Positions 32,738 through 43,935 of a stretch of DNA of 64,000 nt are shown here, piece by piece. Source of the stretch: Ochotona curzoniae (Eukaryota > Chordata > Mammalia > Lagomorpha > Ochotonidae); contig NW_024467120.1 of the NCBI RefSeq assembly GCF_017591425.1, positions 6,324,001 to 6,388,000 of the forward strand, given 5' to 3'. The position numbers were made by a program, and so were the translations under genes. Numbering within the stretch: the stretch's first letter is position 1; each line of letters starts with the position of its first letter. Below the pieces are notes generated by a model. That model was not told the origin of the DNA and made no database searches. It saw only the letters and a program-made list of their open reading frames with translations.

Positions 32738-33037
32738 GGGCCAGTGTAAGGTCTCAATTGCCTAATTCTCCCACTGCAAGTGCCAAATGGCTGCTGGTTC
32801 ATGGCCTGACCACTCCACTTCCCATCCAGCTCGCTGCTTATGTCCTAGAAAAGCAGCAGAAGGTGGTTCAAAGCCTGGGAACACTGCACTGATGTCAGAG
32901 ACCTTGAAATGGCTCTGGGTTCCTGGCTTCAGATCAGCTCAGTTCTGGCTGTGACAGCCACTTGGGGAGCAAATGAAAGGTCTTTCTCTGTCTCTCCTTC
33001 TCTCTATGAATCTTTCTTCCCAAAGTACAATAAATAT
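32738..33037 (+). mobile_element. CSINE-related copy
   Basis: Reads cagggccagtgtaaggtctc, ccacttcccatccagctcgc, ggcttcagatcagctcagtt, acttggggagcaaatgaaag and a tctctccttctctctatgaa tail ending acaataaatattaaggg. Its A-rich end has become the polypurine tract that follows. Confidence 0.82.
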
Positions 33038-33150
33038 TAAGGGAAGGAAGGAAGGAAAGAAGGAAAAAAAGGAGGGAGGGAGGGAGGGAAGGAGGGAAAG
33101 AGGGAGGGAGGAAAGAAAAAAAGAAAGGAAGGGATGGAGGGAAGGAAAAC
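33038..33150. repeat. Polypurine (GGAA/GGGA)n tract
   Basis: About 110 bases of almost pure A/G on the plus strand, with an inner gggagggagggaggg run near 33073-33090. The 162-codon minus frame crossing it is repeat-driven and not a gene. Confidence 0.95.
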
Positions 33151-33282
33151 AAAGAGAATATATTTCAATCCAAACATACCTGTGTGTAAATCCTTTGGAC
33201 TTTCTAGTTTGCCTGCAGGATAGATGAATAAAAGTGGTCCCCAAAGTCCCTTCTGTTGTTCTTATTATAAACTTTTGCAGTA
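33151..33282. other. Short unique spacer
   Basis: Unique spacer between the polypurine tract and the next SINE; nothing recognised. Confidence 0.5.
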
Positions 33283-33640
33283 GTGTATTGGGCATTGAGT
33301 CACACTGAGTTAAGCTACCACTTGGAATGCCTATATCCCAGATCAGAGTACTTGGGATTGTGTCCCATCTGCACTTCTCATCCAGCTCCCTGCCAAAACA
33401 TTTGGGAGGCAGCAAATGATAGCCCATCTACTTGGGTGCCTACCACCCACATCAGAAACCCAGATGAGGTTACCGGCTCCCACCTTTGGCCTGTCCCAGT
33501 CCCAGCTGTTGCTAGTACTTGGGACTTAAACCGGCAGACGATTCTACCCGCCTCTCAAGCTCCCTCTCCTTCTTCCTCTCCCGTTTTCTCTCCCTCTCAC
33601 TTTGTCACTCTTTCAAATAAGTAAATAAATCTCTACAAAA
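33283..33640 (+). mobile_element. Old lagomorph SINE
   Basis: Reads gtattgggcattgagtcaca, cttctcatccagctccctgc, cacccacatcagaaacccag, gtcccagtcccagctgttgc, gacttaaaccggcagacgat and tcaaataagtaaataaatct. The 113-codon plus frame covering it is a chance reading of the SINE. Confidence 0.82.
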
Positions 33641-34407
33641 GAAAAATCATTTCATGTAGCACATATGGTCTTAGTCTATGTATATCCCAGGGCAATCACC
33701 CTTAATTAGTCTTAGAGAAAACTCTCAAGTCTTTTCTGATCTTTCTCATATCAACCTTCAAACAAATATTCAAGAGAAAATTCCAAAGGTAAACATGATT
33801 ACCCCAGAGAAAGAGCTGCAGTACAGAATGGCTTTTCCCATTACCAACTCCCCTCCTCATTATTTTCCCCAAGTTATAGAATCCCATTTTGTTCACGTAT
33901 TTAGTCACTATGCGTTTCAAAGCCAACCAGCTCTCTGCCTAGTCCCAGGGGTTAAATGTTACATGGCCAGCGGCCAATCGTTATCATTTACTAATCATTA
34001 TTACTAATCATTATCATTACTAACCTCTTTGCCAGTGACTGGCTTTGGAATGGGCAAATGATAGCAAGTCTGACCAGTCATAAGAAACACATCACATTCC
34101 ATGACATCTAAACAGCTTCTGGAAATTATTTCTTTGCTGCTAAAAGGCCTCCATGAAAGGACACTTGTTTTTTTCCTACCCCTTTATTCAGTTATGCAAA
34201 GAGATGCACAGAGCTTTGGAAGCCATTCTGTAACGATAGAATGTTAAAGCCTATGCACAAGACTCTATGGAAAACATTAGGATTCTTCTGGACACATTTA
34301 AGTTGATGAGCAGTTGGTCAACTTCTCTACCTATCCTCAGAAAGCAAAATTAGTTCTTTTAAAAAGCAATTCTTTTTGCAAACCATACAGTGCATGCAAG
34401 TTATCTG
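33641..34407. other. Start of a 4.6-kb SINE-free block
   Basis: Unique sequence. A 48-base stretch at 33975-34022 repeats the unit ttactaatcattatc about three times. The 109-codon plus frame at 33678-34007 and the opposing minus frame resemble no known protein. Confidence 0.5.
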
Positions 34408-34495
34408 TGTATTAAAATACAAATTCTGATTCAAAGGCCAGAGCTGGGACGATCATGCCGGGCTCCCAGGTGAGGGGGCTGCTGCCTCTTCTGAG
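34408..34495. mobile_element. MER5-like hAT transposon remnant (probable)
   Basis: The series attaaaatacaaattctgat, tcaaaggccagagctgggac and gggctcccaggtgagggggc follows the MER5 family plan (AATCAGAATCTC / GGGG..GGGCCCAGG / CACCCCAGGTGATTC). Short and diverged, so the family call is tentative and the strand is left open. Confidence 0.45.
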
Positions 34496-36204
34496 CTCAA
34501 ATGTGGATAACACATATGTAATTCACTTTAAGTTAATTACAAGTAGCTGAAATCATCCTAAATGATACAATCCTCCACCTTCCATTTTATCATCACCTCT
34601 TATCTGCGTGGATGAAATCCACCAGGCACCTAAGAATTTTACCATTAACTTCACTTACTACTCACTGTAACTCAAACTTTCACTCAATTCCACTCTTGTC
34701 AATACCCCACCACTCTTGCACCTTGTGTAAGGAAGGCATTCACAGGCCTACCACCCACAGGTTAACAAAATGCAGGCATTAGCCCTGTACCAGCCTGGAA
34801 CGCTTGCCAGCACACCTGGCCCCAAGGTGACGCAGCTGCCTGCATGCCAATTCCTTCCCTGCCATCTTGAGCTCTAAAGAGAGATGCTCGAGCGCTTTTG
34901 CAAATCAAGACCTTTTCATCCTGAATGTGGTGATTCACCCTGACTGGCATCTTCTTGGAAAGTCTGTAATACAGCATTGTGTGGGGTGGGTAAAATAGGT
35001 CTGTCTCATTGAGAGGCTCTTCTCACGGCTGGGGCTGGACTAGGGACGCAGGGAAAGCCACAATGAAAATGGCTCTTTCCCAAGCCTTGCCGCTGCTGCA
35101 GCCCCATCAGCGTACCTGCGTGGGATGGCCTGTCTGTGCAGTTGGTATGACCGCCCCCTCTGTTCATCTCATCACCTCAGGATGAGAATTAGGTTTCAGC
35201 AGGTATGAAGATGGGGCTTGTTTTTAACAAGGCACATTTACAAAGCTTCCACACTTGAAAAAAAAAGTGTGGGGGAGGCAGACACTCAAAGGCCATGCCA
35301 AATTTGCTTTTCCCCAGAGCAGCAAGAAACAAAGGCAATCTCAGGCATACCTCCCAGACACAAAGAACATGTGTTTGCCCTCCAAATTCAGGAGAATGAA
35401 CCAGCTCATTATCCCAGGAGCCAGTCACTAATTCTCTCCAGTTTAAAAAAAAAAAATGCCTCTGGTCCTATTCACAGAGTGAAGTATTGTCTCCATGTTC
35501 AGAGTCAGCTAACATTTCTTTTAGCGGCAGACAGATCAGCACTACAAACTCTCACATATATTATCTTTTTAAATTTCTTCCATAACCAACTCTGGTAGGT
35601 AGATCATTAAATCAGAAAAGCTGCCAGCTCTAAAGTTCTATATGGAAGCCAATAAAGAGATTTGCACAACAAAAAAAGGGAAAATTGCATTGACAAACTA
35701 TATTAAATAGCACTAGAGCAATTTTAGGGTCATTAGTCTTTTTTCCTCATACACAGTTGAAACAGACTCCTCCATGCCTCATGTGCCTCAGTAGTGCAGT
35801 CCTAGTCTTTGCAGACAGACTGCCCCAACCTTGACCCAGGAGCTTGCAACTCCAGCTTTACAACCTACAATCTCAACGCATGAGTCAAAATAATCTGACT
35901 TTGGCTTGTCAAGTCACTTAGCAGCAAGCCACTTCTGACCTGTGCTTGTATTTTCTGTGACTTACTCAACTTTGTTCATGTGGCATGATTATTCTTTTAA
36001 AAACTAGGGGAGTGACATTAAAATCCAGATTTCCTTTTTTTTTTTTTTAATCCTCCAAAGAACATACACACGGTAGAGTGGGACAGTCACTCTAATGGCT
36101 GACAGGTTGGGAGCCTCTTTATGCAGTGAAGGTGGTCTCCAGCTGACTGTCCAACGTGCAAAGAGGGGAGCAGAAGCATTCACCTGACAAACGTCACTCT
36201 GTAT
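34496..36204. other. SINE-free unique block
   Basis: No gene recognised. The 126-codon plus frame at 35218-35598 is the longest open frame here without repeat support. It is cysteine- and lysine-containing but unlike any family I know, with no clear initiation or splice context. A T-run lies at 36038-36049. GC-rich unique DNA occurs at about 35015-35160. Confidence 0.45.
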
Positions 36205-36427
36205 TGAGTTTGCTCAACGCTGGAGCTAGTATTCATTTCAGGTAGGTTAATTCTTTGTTGTGTTTTGTCCTGGATGTTGTAGAATATTTGATGCATCCCT
36301 GACCTCTACCTAGTAGGTGCAATAACAGCCCCAACCCTGGGTTGGGACAACTAAAATGTCCTTAGGAATTGTCAATGCTCTCCAGGTCTCAGGGGGAACA
36401 AATTGTCCTTAGTTGACAATCACTCCT
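36205..36427 (-). mobile_element. Second MER20 DNA transposon remnant
   Basis: The reverse complement gives ggagtgattgtcaactaagg, acaatttgttccccctgaga, cctggagagcattgacaatt, aaggacattttagttgtccc and ggtagaggtcagggatgcat, then the terminal part near gttgagcaaactc. The element is essentially full length. Confidence 0.82.
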
Positions 36428-38261
36428 TGGGTACACTTGACCTTCATAGACAAGCCTCCCTTGATATATAAGTGTGTATCTAGAAGTATCAGCAAATAGG
36501 CCCTAATCCTACTCATGATGCATGTTCTAGAAACATAATGGATCCCTTTAAAATGAGTGTCGGCCGAGGTGAAACAGTATATCCTGGGGTTTTGGGATGC
36601 GTTTTTGGTGTACATTTTCATAGGGAAGAAAATAAGAAGTGCCTGAGACTACTGCATCCTGGAACAAGGTTGGTTAGAAAAAAGTGATTTTTAAGAAAGA
36701 AAGAGAATAGAGAAAGAATAACCAGGGGGCTTCATCATTTTCTTAGGTGTCACTAGCAAGCATCTGCATGAAACAGCCTACTAAGATCACCACGTACACT
36801 CTTGAACTCCTCATTTCAGGTGAAAGAAGAGGTAACCCTCCATCCGGTTTTCCCACCTTATCCAATGGTGTGCCTCATAGTTATCCAACGAAATCCAGAC
36901 ACAATCTCACTCTTGCTTTAACTAGTTGTTCTGGCAAGGGGTCTTACTCCAGAGCTGAAGTTTCTTGTGTTAGGAACTTGGCTAAGAAGAGCACAAACAT
37001 TTACCAGATCCCTACCTTTTCTACCCTAACAAGCGAGGATGTTGCTGCTCCTCTCATAATAGCTGTAGAGACCAAGGGTGTGCTGTAGGCCTAGTAGGTC
37101 ACACCCGGGGCAGTTTCCCCAGCATCCTCTTACCAGAAACATGGCAGCTGATGAAGGGCTGCACCTTAATGCTGGCACCTGTTCAAATTGTCTATAAAGG
37201 TATGAAGTATGCCTTCCTTTTTCATTAGTCACAAACCTTCTTGCCTTTGTTCCCATGCACACCCCACTTCCACCCCCATACTCCCAAACCACTTGCACAC
37301 AGGCCTCTAATAGAGTAAATGGTCAAGAACTGAGGCCAGATTAGGGTTCTAATGGTGCACATACTACTTCCTGTACCTCTGTCAGATTTCCAGTTCTGAA
37401 AATAAGCCTTGCATGATTGACATGAAGATTCATACTGCTAAGGCGAGGTATTCCACTAACCTATCTGACAGACACTGCTAGGGTCTATATTCTGTTCTCA
37501 ACTCTGAATTGCAGTTTAAAATCAGCCCAGCTTTTCCCCAAATATCACGGTTACCTACTTAACTCTCTTTTTTTCTCTATACCCAACATGAAGGCGTTTC
37601 TCCAAAAACATGAATGAATGAGTTTGGCTTCATCACTGTCATCCAATCATCCAATGCAGAAATCAGACTGACGTCTGAACCTGATCAGAGTTCATTAGCT
37701 ACAGATATTGCCAGGGTTTTGTTCTTCATGCAAACATGCACACTTGCTATACTCGTCTGAAGTTATGTTTTCTTTGAATACTACTCTCAGACAAGACATG
37801 CAATTACCAAAATTGCATGTGATATTTGTAATTACTTAGGCCTATACCGGCAGTGAATTGGTTTCACACTGGAGGAAATGCAAATTACTTTAAATCCAGG
37901 TGGAGGAGTATTCTCAGAAGTGCTTATTGAAAATCCTGCAGCACAACAAACCCAGCAGCAGAGAGAATTAGCAAGAGCTACAGAGCTGGAAATTTCTTAC
38001 CTGCTCAAATTTAAGATATGGCTCTGAGCATTTGCATATATACATGCATGCTGTAAATATGTATAAATACATAATATATCCTATTATCCAGACCAATCAG
38101 AACTAGCCTCCAGCAGAGTGTTCCTGGGCTTGTTTGTACAAATGTTGTCTTTGCTGGTAAATCCGTATCTTCCCTCCCCCAAACCTGGATCCTTAAGATT
38201 GCCAAACCCTTTGGGAAGACACCAACTACTCAATATGTGTGCCCATAAACCGTCTTAGTTT
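36428..38261. other. SINE-free unique block, possible MIR
   Basis: No gene is recognised. A probable MIR piece lies at 37370-37460 (tgtacctctgtcagatttcc, then agttctgaaaataagccttg). An octamer-like atgcaaattactt sits at about 37879-37891. The 113-codon frame at 36747-37088 has no recognisable similarity. Confidence 0.45.
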
Positions 38262-38570
38262 CTTTTTACTTATTTTAAAAGCAGTGTGACAAAGAGAAAG
38301 AGATCTTCCATTTCCTGGCTTACTCTCCAAATACCCACCATAGCCAGGACTGGGTCAGGCCAAAGCCAGGAGCCAGGAATTCCGTCCGAGTCTCCCACAT
38401 GGGTTACAGGTATTCAAGCACACAAGCTGTCATTTGCTATCTCCTGGGATGCACTACCAGGAAACTAGCCTGGAAATGGAGGCAGGAGTCAATCGGGGGT
38501 ACTCTGATATGGGATACAGGTGCCCAAAGTGGAGATCCAAGCTGCTCTACCACAGCTTCTGTCCCCTTAG
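38262..38570 (-). mobile_element. Old lagomorph SINE
   Basis: Tail ttttacttattttaaaagca, body gagatcttccatttcctggc, agccaggactgggtcaggcc, gagtctcccacatgggttac and head-side gctgctctaccacagcttct. Confidence 0.8.
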
Positions 38571-38989
38571 TTTCTTACTGAAAGCCCTGAATCACTAGCA
38601 TAAAAGTTAATAGGAAAAAGTTAATAAGAAATTATGCTTAATGAACCAAATCAACAAAGAAATATAAAAGCTGAAATTCCCCTATATCACAAACCCTGGC
38701 TGTGGAAATGACAGACCAGCTGACTTCTTGACCAGAATCCTCCTGGATTCTATTCACACGAGGTCTCTGTAGAGAACATCATAACCCCTCCTTACAGGTG
38801 TCATGAGCAAGCCCATCATGCAGCCCCACCCTCCTCCTATTCAATCCCTGGAATTCTTCAGAAAAAAAGTCTTCATTCTTCAAAGTCTTAAAGGGGAAAG
38901 AGGAGAAGGCATCTTTTGCTTTTCTTCCAAGATGCTACATTTCTCTTTTGTGGTTATTCTGATCTTCCTCATCTTTCTTCTTTGTTTTA
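38571..38989. other. Unique sequence next to the RPL23A pseudogene
   Basis: This is where the poly(A) tail of the minus-strand retrocopy would be expected (as a T-run just below 38993). Only a T-rich, imperfect stretch (catctttcttctttgtttta, about 38970-38989) is visible. Confidence 0.45.
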
Positions 38990-39465
38990 TGGCTGAACAT
39001 ACATTAAGAATTAGCCAGCTGGATCCAGTTTAGATAATTCCAGTTTTGTTGGTGACATCCATCGCCTCATCCACAGGTGCTGGTTGAACACGTGCCTTCT
39101 TCTCTCCCGCAGGCCTGATCAGGGTGTTGACTTGGGCCACACCATCATGGAGGTTCTTCACAGCCTGTTTGGTCTGTTGCTCACTGGCCATGGCGTCCCA
39201 ATGAATGCTAGCCTGTTGCTGTCTTCTGTATCCTTCATGGCAGATTTAGTAGTCATGGGTAACGTGATGATGGCACAGGGGTGCTTTTCCAAGAGCATTT
39301 GAGCTGCTGCCTGAGGAGGAGCTTCTTGGGCTGCCGGAACATGGGTGCCTGTGGATGTCTTTTAGCACTGCGTTCGTGGTCTTCAACCCTTTTTCTTTGA
39401 CGTCTGCTTCAGGATGGACACCAGCTTCTCTTTTTGTGGCATTGGTGCAAAAGCAATCATCTCTT
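38990..39465 (-). pseudogene. RPL23A: Processed pseudogene of ribosomal protein L23a
   Basis: RPL23A encodes a large-subunit ribosomal protein of about 156 residues that binds 28S rRNA near the peptide exit tunnel. On the minus strand the coding order is kept: a degraded N-terminal KKEA.. lysine-rich stretch (near 39440), NAVLKDIH (compare NAVLKGVH-like family sequence), FRQPKKLLLR (compare FRRPKTLRLR), [34 protein letters not shown] and a C-terminal TNKTGII stop at 39032-39034. The 3'-UTR match (tagccagctggatccagttt) continues to about 38993. There are no introns, several frameshifts, internal stops and a deletion after the NAVLK..H region, so this is an L1-mobilised retrocopy that is no longer coding. 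No clear poly(A) remains, which suggests it is old. The parent gene is elsewhere. Confidence 0.9.
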
Positions 39466-40239
39466 TCTCATTGCCAAGTTATTGTTCTGCTAAAGCATTT
39501 CACTTGGGATTAGTGCTGCTCATCACTTCATTGACCTCCCACATGCTTTTCCACAATCTCGCCTCTGTCATCTCCCTGTTTATCACTGACAGTGTCTATA
39601 ATGAGATTGGCTCTCCATCGACAGATGGAGAGAAAGAAAATGGATGATAGATGGATATATCATAGGTAGGTAGGCAGATACACAGAGACTGACAGATAAT
39701 GTACCCTTTGCAATATTTAAGTTCTCAAAGGTTTAAAAAAAATCACTGCAAACAATACCCTGAGACAGAGAAGGAAAAGACAGTTTTTGTACTTGGCTTG
39801 TGTTTTTAGCAAGAAGTGACGGTAGTGTGTATTTGACATTATTTTTAGCAGCCCAATAACCCACTTCCCTTCCTGGGATCAGGGAAGCTTCTCTTCCATG
39901 GATCTCAACAGGAGAAAGAGCCTATCTCGTCCCATAGAAGCCCGCAAGGTGATGCTTTAGTAACCTCTACCACACGAGTGGTGGTTCACGAATACACCAG
40001 CTGTCCTTGGTAAAACCAACCAGGACATCAGTGTGTGTGCTGCCACCTACAACATCTGGTGACATGTTAGCTGGCTAGAGCTTCCACTGGCCAGTACGGG
40101 GTCATAGCCCTGTCCTCAACAGGGGTCCTCTTCTGTTCCTGCCCAGCTGCCAACTGTGGTAAGTCACATCTCGCTGGAAGTACTGTGATAACCAATATAC
40201 TCATTCGTATTTTTCTGATATAATTTCTTTTTTCCTTTA
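39466..40239. other. Unique sequence with GATA/GATG-rich patch
   Basis: A low-complexity stretch (ggatgatagatggatatatc, aggtaggtaggcagataca) lies at about 39640-39700. No coding or RNA similarity was recognised in the rest. Confidence 0.5.
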
Positions 40240-40572
40240 TAAAGATTTATCAGTGCAACACATGCATGCAGTTGAAAAATCTAACAGCTTCAAAAGATTT
40301 ATAAAGAAAAACAACCATCCCCAGCTTGCTCTATCAGCACCTTCCACCTTCTAGCCACGCTCCCCAAAGGCAATTACTCCTAACGTCTTTGTCCATTTAT
40401 CTCCATCTTCCTACATAATCTGCTCTTTCTGCTCAGTTGGATTTATCACGTATGTAACCACTTCCACTTCCACAATTTAAGGACTTAGTTCCCCTGCCCT
40501 TCTCTACTTTCACCCAAACCTCCAAATACTGTACTGTAGCAATTTTATTTAAATTGACAGGTAGTGTGTTCT
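40240..40572. repeat. Probable ancient LINE 3'-UTR-like fragment
   Basis: The chain gttgaaaaatctaacagctt, ccatccccagcttgctctat, cacgctccccaaaggcaatt, actcctaacgtctttgtcca resembles an old LINE 3' region (..CCCTCCCC..AGAGGCAACCACT..TTTCTTGTGTATCC). It seems to continue beyond the following SINE at about 40913-41010. Recalled similarity only, so weak. Confidence 0.35.
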
Positions 40573-40909
40573 TTTTTTTTTTTTTAAGAATTATTTAGTT
40601 TTACTGGAAAGGCAGATTTACAGACAGAAGAAGAGACAGAGAGAAAGATCTTCTGTCTACTGGTTCACTCCCCTAGCAGCCGCAACAGCTGGAACTGAGC
40701 CAATCTGAAGGCAGGAGGCAAGAGCTTCTTTCAGGTCTCCCAAGTCAGTGCAGGGTCGCAAGGCTTTGGGCCATCCTCCACTACTTTCCTAGGCCACAAG
40801 CAGGGAGCTGGATGGGAGATGGAGCGGGCCGGGATACGAACCAGTGCTCATATGGGACCCAGGCACATGCAATGCAAGACTTTTAGTTACTAAGCTACTG
40901 CGCTGGGCC
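40573..40909 (-). mobile_element. CSINE
   Basis: Tail ttttttaagaattatttagt, body caggtctcccaagtcagtgc, ccacaagcagggagctggat, gggccgggatacgaaccagt, head ctaagctactgcgctgggcc. Flanked by gtgttcttttt (about 40566) and atgttcttttt (about 40913), a likely target duplication. Confidence 0.9.
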
Positions 40910-42184
40910 ATAATGTTCTTTTTACAAGGTCACACAGTACATTCTCCAGCTTATCAATTTTCATCTCACTTTTTCACAACTTGCTGGTAATTTGTGATTC
41001 CAGTCATTGATATTTTCCCCAAATGCTTAACTGTTCAATAATTTCAGTAATATTCTCCCCAAATGTTCTATCATATGATATAATCTCTCCTGCCCCACTT
41101 TTTTTCCATGGAGAGCTGATGTTTACCTGGTAGTTCTGTTTCCAATTGGAAGCTTTCCTGTGATATTTGCAGGTCCTCAGCTGGTAAGCTTCTCTCTAGA
41201 GTGAACGGTGGAAAGCCTGTTTATCTTGTGTAAGACTTTTCTTCTGGGGCTGTTTGAGAGCCGCAGAATAGACCCACCCATCCCACCTTCTGGGGTGTGC
41301 ACTTCACCCTTGCTTCCTCAAATAAGAGTCTCAGCCTCCTATCACAGCCAGCTATATGAGTTACAGAGCACGGTGAAAAATAAAAGCCTGAGCTCTTTGT
41401 TCCCCAATCAGTGAAAACATCATGAAAGCTACGAACATATAAAATGTGACCTTCGCTAGTCTCTGGTTTGTCACGGTGGTTTGATTTGCTACTTAAAATT
41501 TATTTTAAGTTTAAAAAAATTAGTGTAAATCACACTGTTCTTTATATTATGTGGCGTCAGTTTTTAAAGCAAATAAAAGAACATTTAATATAATTAGTAG
41601 AATCACACAATGTGTATTTGATGGCTTGTACTTGCATATGTGATTTAGCCTTATGAAAACAGTGGAAATGTTTCACCAAAAAACCAAAAAACACTTCAAT
41701 TATATTTATTTCTTGATTTGCATACATTCCACCAAGCTTAATGAAGAGAAAGGAAGGAAGGAGGAAAGGACACCCTGAGCCGCTCCATCTTGTCTTTTCT
41801 TGCTTTGTCATTCTTTCCATTGTAGGTGTTTCAGTTAACACAGAAAAACAACAGGAGCAGGAAGGACATCATAAAGGTCCTTGACTATCCTGTTTCTTGG
41901 AACGCCCTGGCTTTTTTTCTGCATAAAGTTCTGTTCAGAACAGGAAGCAAGAATTCTTAGGTTATCGGTGCCTCTGCAAACTCAGTTATAGACTAAGCAT
42001 CTTCTCCAATATTCATTTTAAGTCTTACTCAACCGTAGCGTGTCCGAGTTCACTGGATACACCACAACCACTTTTCAAATAGTCAGCCAGACACAGTGAA
42101 TGTAAACATTATGCGTGTTTTCTTTTCTCCCATTGATGCCATCCCATTGAACTTGACTAACAAAACGCAAGTCAGGTAAGAGTA
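40910..42184. other. Mostly unique sequence
   Basis: Possible continuation of the old LINE fragment to about 41010. Nothing recognised after that; no supportable coding frame. Confidence 0.5.
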
Positions 42185-42522
42185 ATTGCTCAAGTGGTTA
42201 AGTTCACAGCTGCTTACTCACATCTCACATCTCAGTACCTGGGTTCCAACTGGGTTCTGCTCCTGCTTCCAGCTTCCTAACTAACACATACCCTGAGAAG
42301 CAGCATGGGATGGCTACAGTGAGACTGGACCCTCAGCACCCAAGTGGCAGACCTAGACTGAGTTCCTGGATCCCAGCTTTGGCCTGACCCAGCCCTAGCC
42401 TTTGAAGGAGTGAGCTAGTTGACAAGGGAGTGAACCACATGATGTATGCTCTCTCTCTCTTTTCTTCCTTTCTCTCTCTCATATACACACACACACACAC
42501 ACATACATATATATTAAAGTTC
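42185..42522 (+). mobile_element. Old lagomorph SINE ending in a CT/AC simple repeat
   Basis: Reads agtaattgctcaagtggtta, cctgcttccagcttcctaac, agttcctggatcccagcttt, ggcctgacccagccctagcc and gggagtgaaccacatgatgt. The tail has turned into ctctctctct, tctctctctcatatacacac and a (CA)n run at 42485-42504. Confidence 0.75.
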
Positions 42523-43327
42523 AAAGATAAAATTACTCAACAGTAAAGAGCATTAAGGCAAACAGAGGATCCGCCTAAGAACTGGGTCTTGTCAAAAGAA
42601 GTCAGCTTTGTTTCCCTACACAAGATTACACAGACTCTCCCACAACTGTTTCCAGCATAGAGCCTTTCCTGTGCAGTGGTCCTAGTTTCCCTCAGGCTGT
42701 AACCTGTTTTATTTAGCCTCTTTGAAGAAAAATCTACACCCTGAACATTAAGCAGATCCAAGACAAGGGTCTCTCAGTGGAAGGGCTGTAAGTAGATAGT
42801 TGGGTCAAGCCCAATAGCCTGGGAGTGAGGAAGTGGAAATGAGAAGGCAAAGTGTGACATATCAGACCAGCAAAGTACATTGGTGCTTAGAGGATTAATG
42901 CTATTGGTACACTGATTTCTTTCCCTGAAGATTATTGCTTCCATTACAGAAAATTTTACACCTTAAAAATAACCTTGTTAAATGTGGTGTTGTGAGAACT
43001 TGTGATTTCCCAATGTGTTTTGTTGGTGGGATGGGAAGCAAGAGCCCTGGAGTTACAGACATGATATCAGTTCCTGGAATAGCTCTCTCTAACTGTGGCT
43101 ATAGCTTTGCTGTCCTCATCTGGAACTAAACAGAGACAACAAGAAAAAAAATGAAAACTGGAATGCTATAACATACTACTCAGCACAATCTTGATGAGTA
43201 ATGAAGGTTAGTTTCCTGCTTGGCTTTTGATATTATTAAGATCCTTAATGAAAATACTAAACTGAAGTAAGTTTCAAATTAGAATGATAGGTCAGCACAG
43301 ATTTCTTTTGGCTTTATTCCTTACATT
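42523..43327. other. Unique sequence
   Basis: Nothing recognised; no supportable coding frame. Confidence 0.5.
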
Positions 43328-43613
43328 TATTTACAAAAAATTCATTTATTTGTTTGAAAAAGCAGAGTTACAGAAAGAGGGAGAGAAAAAAGATACCTGT
43401 CATCCATTGGTTCATCCCCAAATGGCCACAAAAACTATGTCCATGCACAGACCAAAGTCAAGCACCAAGAGCCAGGAAATCCATCTGGGTCTCCCACATG
43501 GGTATAAGGGGGGCAAACATGAACAGGGAGCTAAATTAGAAGTGAGAAACCAGGACCCGAACCAGTGCTCAGAAGGGATATTGGAACTGCAGGTAATGGC
43601 TTTACTGCTCTTG
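43328..43613 (-). mobile_element. Old lagomorph SINE (left of a same-strand pair)
   Basis: Tail aaaattcatttatttgtttg, then acagaaagagggagagaaaa, atctgggtctcccacatggg, aacagggagctaaattagaa and accaggacccgaaccagtgc. It runs directly into another minus-strand SINE. Confidence 0.8.
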
Positions 43614-43935
43614 ATTTTTATGTCTTTATTTGAAAGGCAGAGAGAAAGACAAAGAGCTCCCCCTCCCATCAGCTGACTCACCCCTACCAGCTGACACACA
43701 GCAAACAGAACTGGTTCAAATCAAAGTTATGATCCTGGAATTCAATTCAATTCAAATCAGGAATTCATGTGGATGGTAGAGATACAGTTAACTGAGTCAT
43801 CACCACTATATCCCAGGATGGTGCTTAGCAGGAAGCTGGAATGGAAAACAGAACCAAACTCAAATCTGAACACTCCATGTAGAATGCGGGGCAGCCCGCG
43901 TGGCATCTCCACTGCGAATTCAGCTGCCTGCCTCA
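43614..43935 (-). mobile_element. Old lagomorph SINE (right of a same-strand pair)
   Basis: Tail tttttatgtctttatttgaa, ggcagagagaaagacaaaga, ctcccatcagctgactcacc, then agcaggaagctggaatggaa. A short attcaattcaattcaaatca repeat (43740-43760) has expanded in the middle. Confidence 0.7.

Noticed and set aside
32939..33427. 162-codon minus-strand frame
   Set aside because: Crosses two SINEs and the polypurine tract; serine/proline/phenylalanine runs come from the simple repeat.
35218..35598. 126-codon plus-strand frame in unique DNA
   Set aside because: No recognisable domain, no upstream signal; length is within chance for 64 kb read in six frames.
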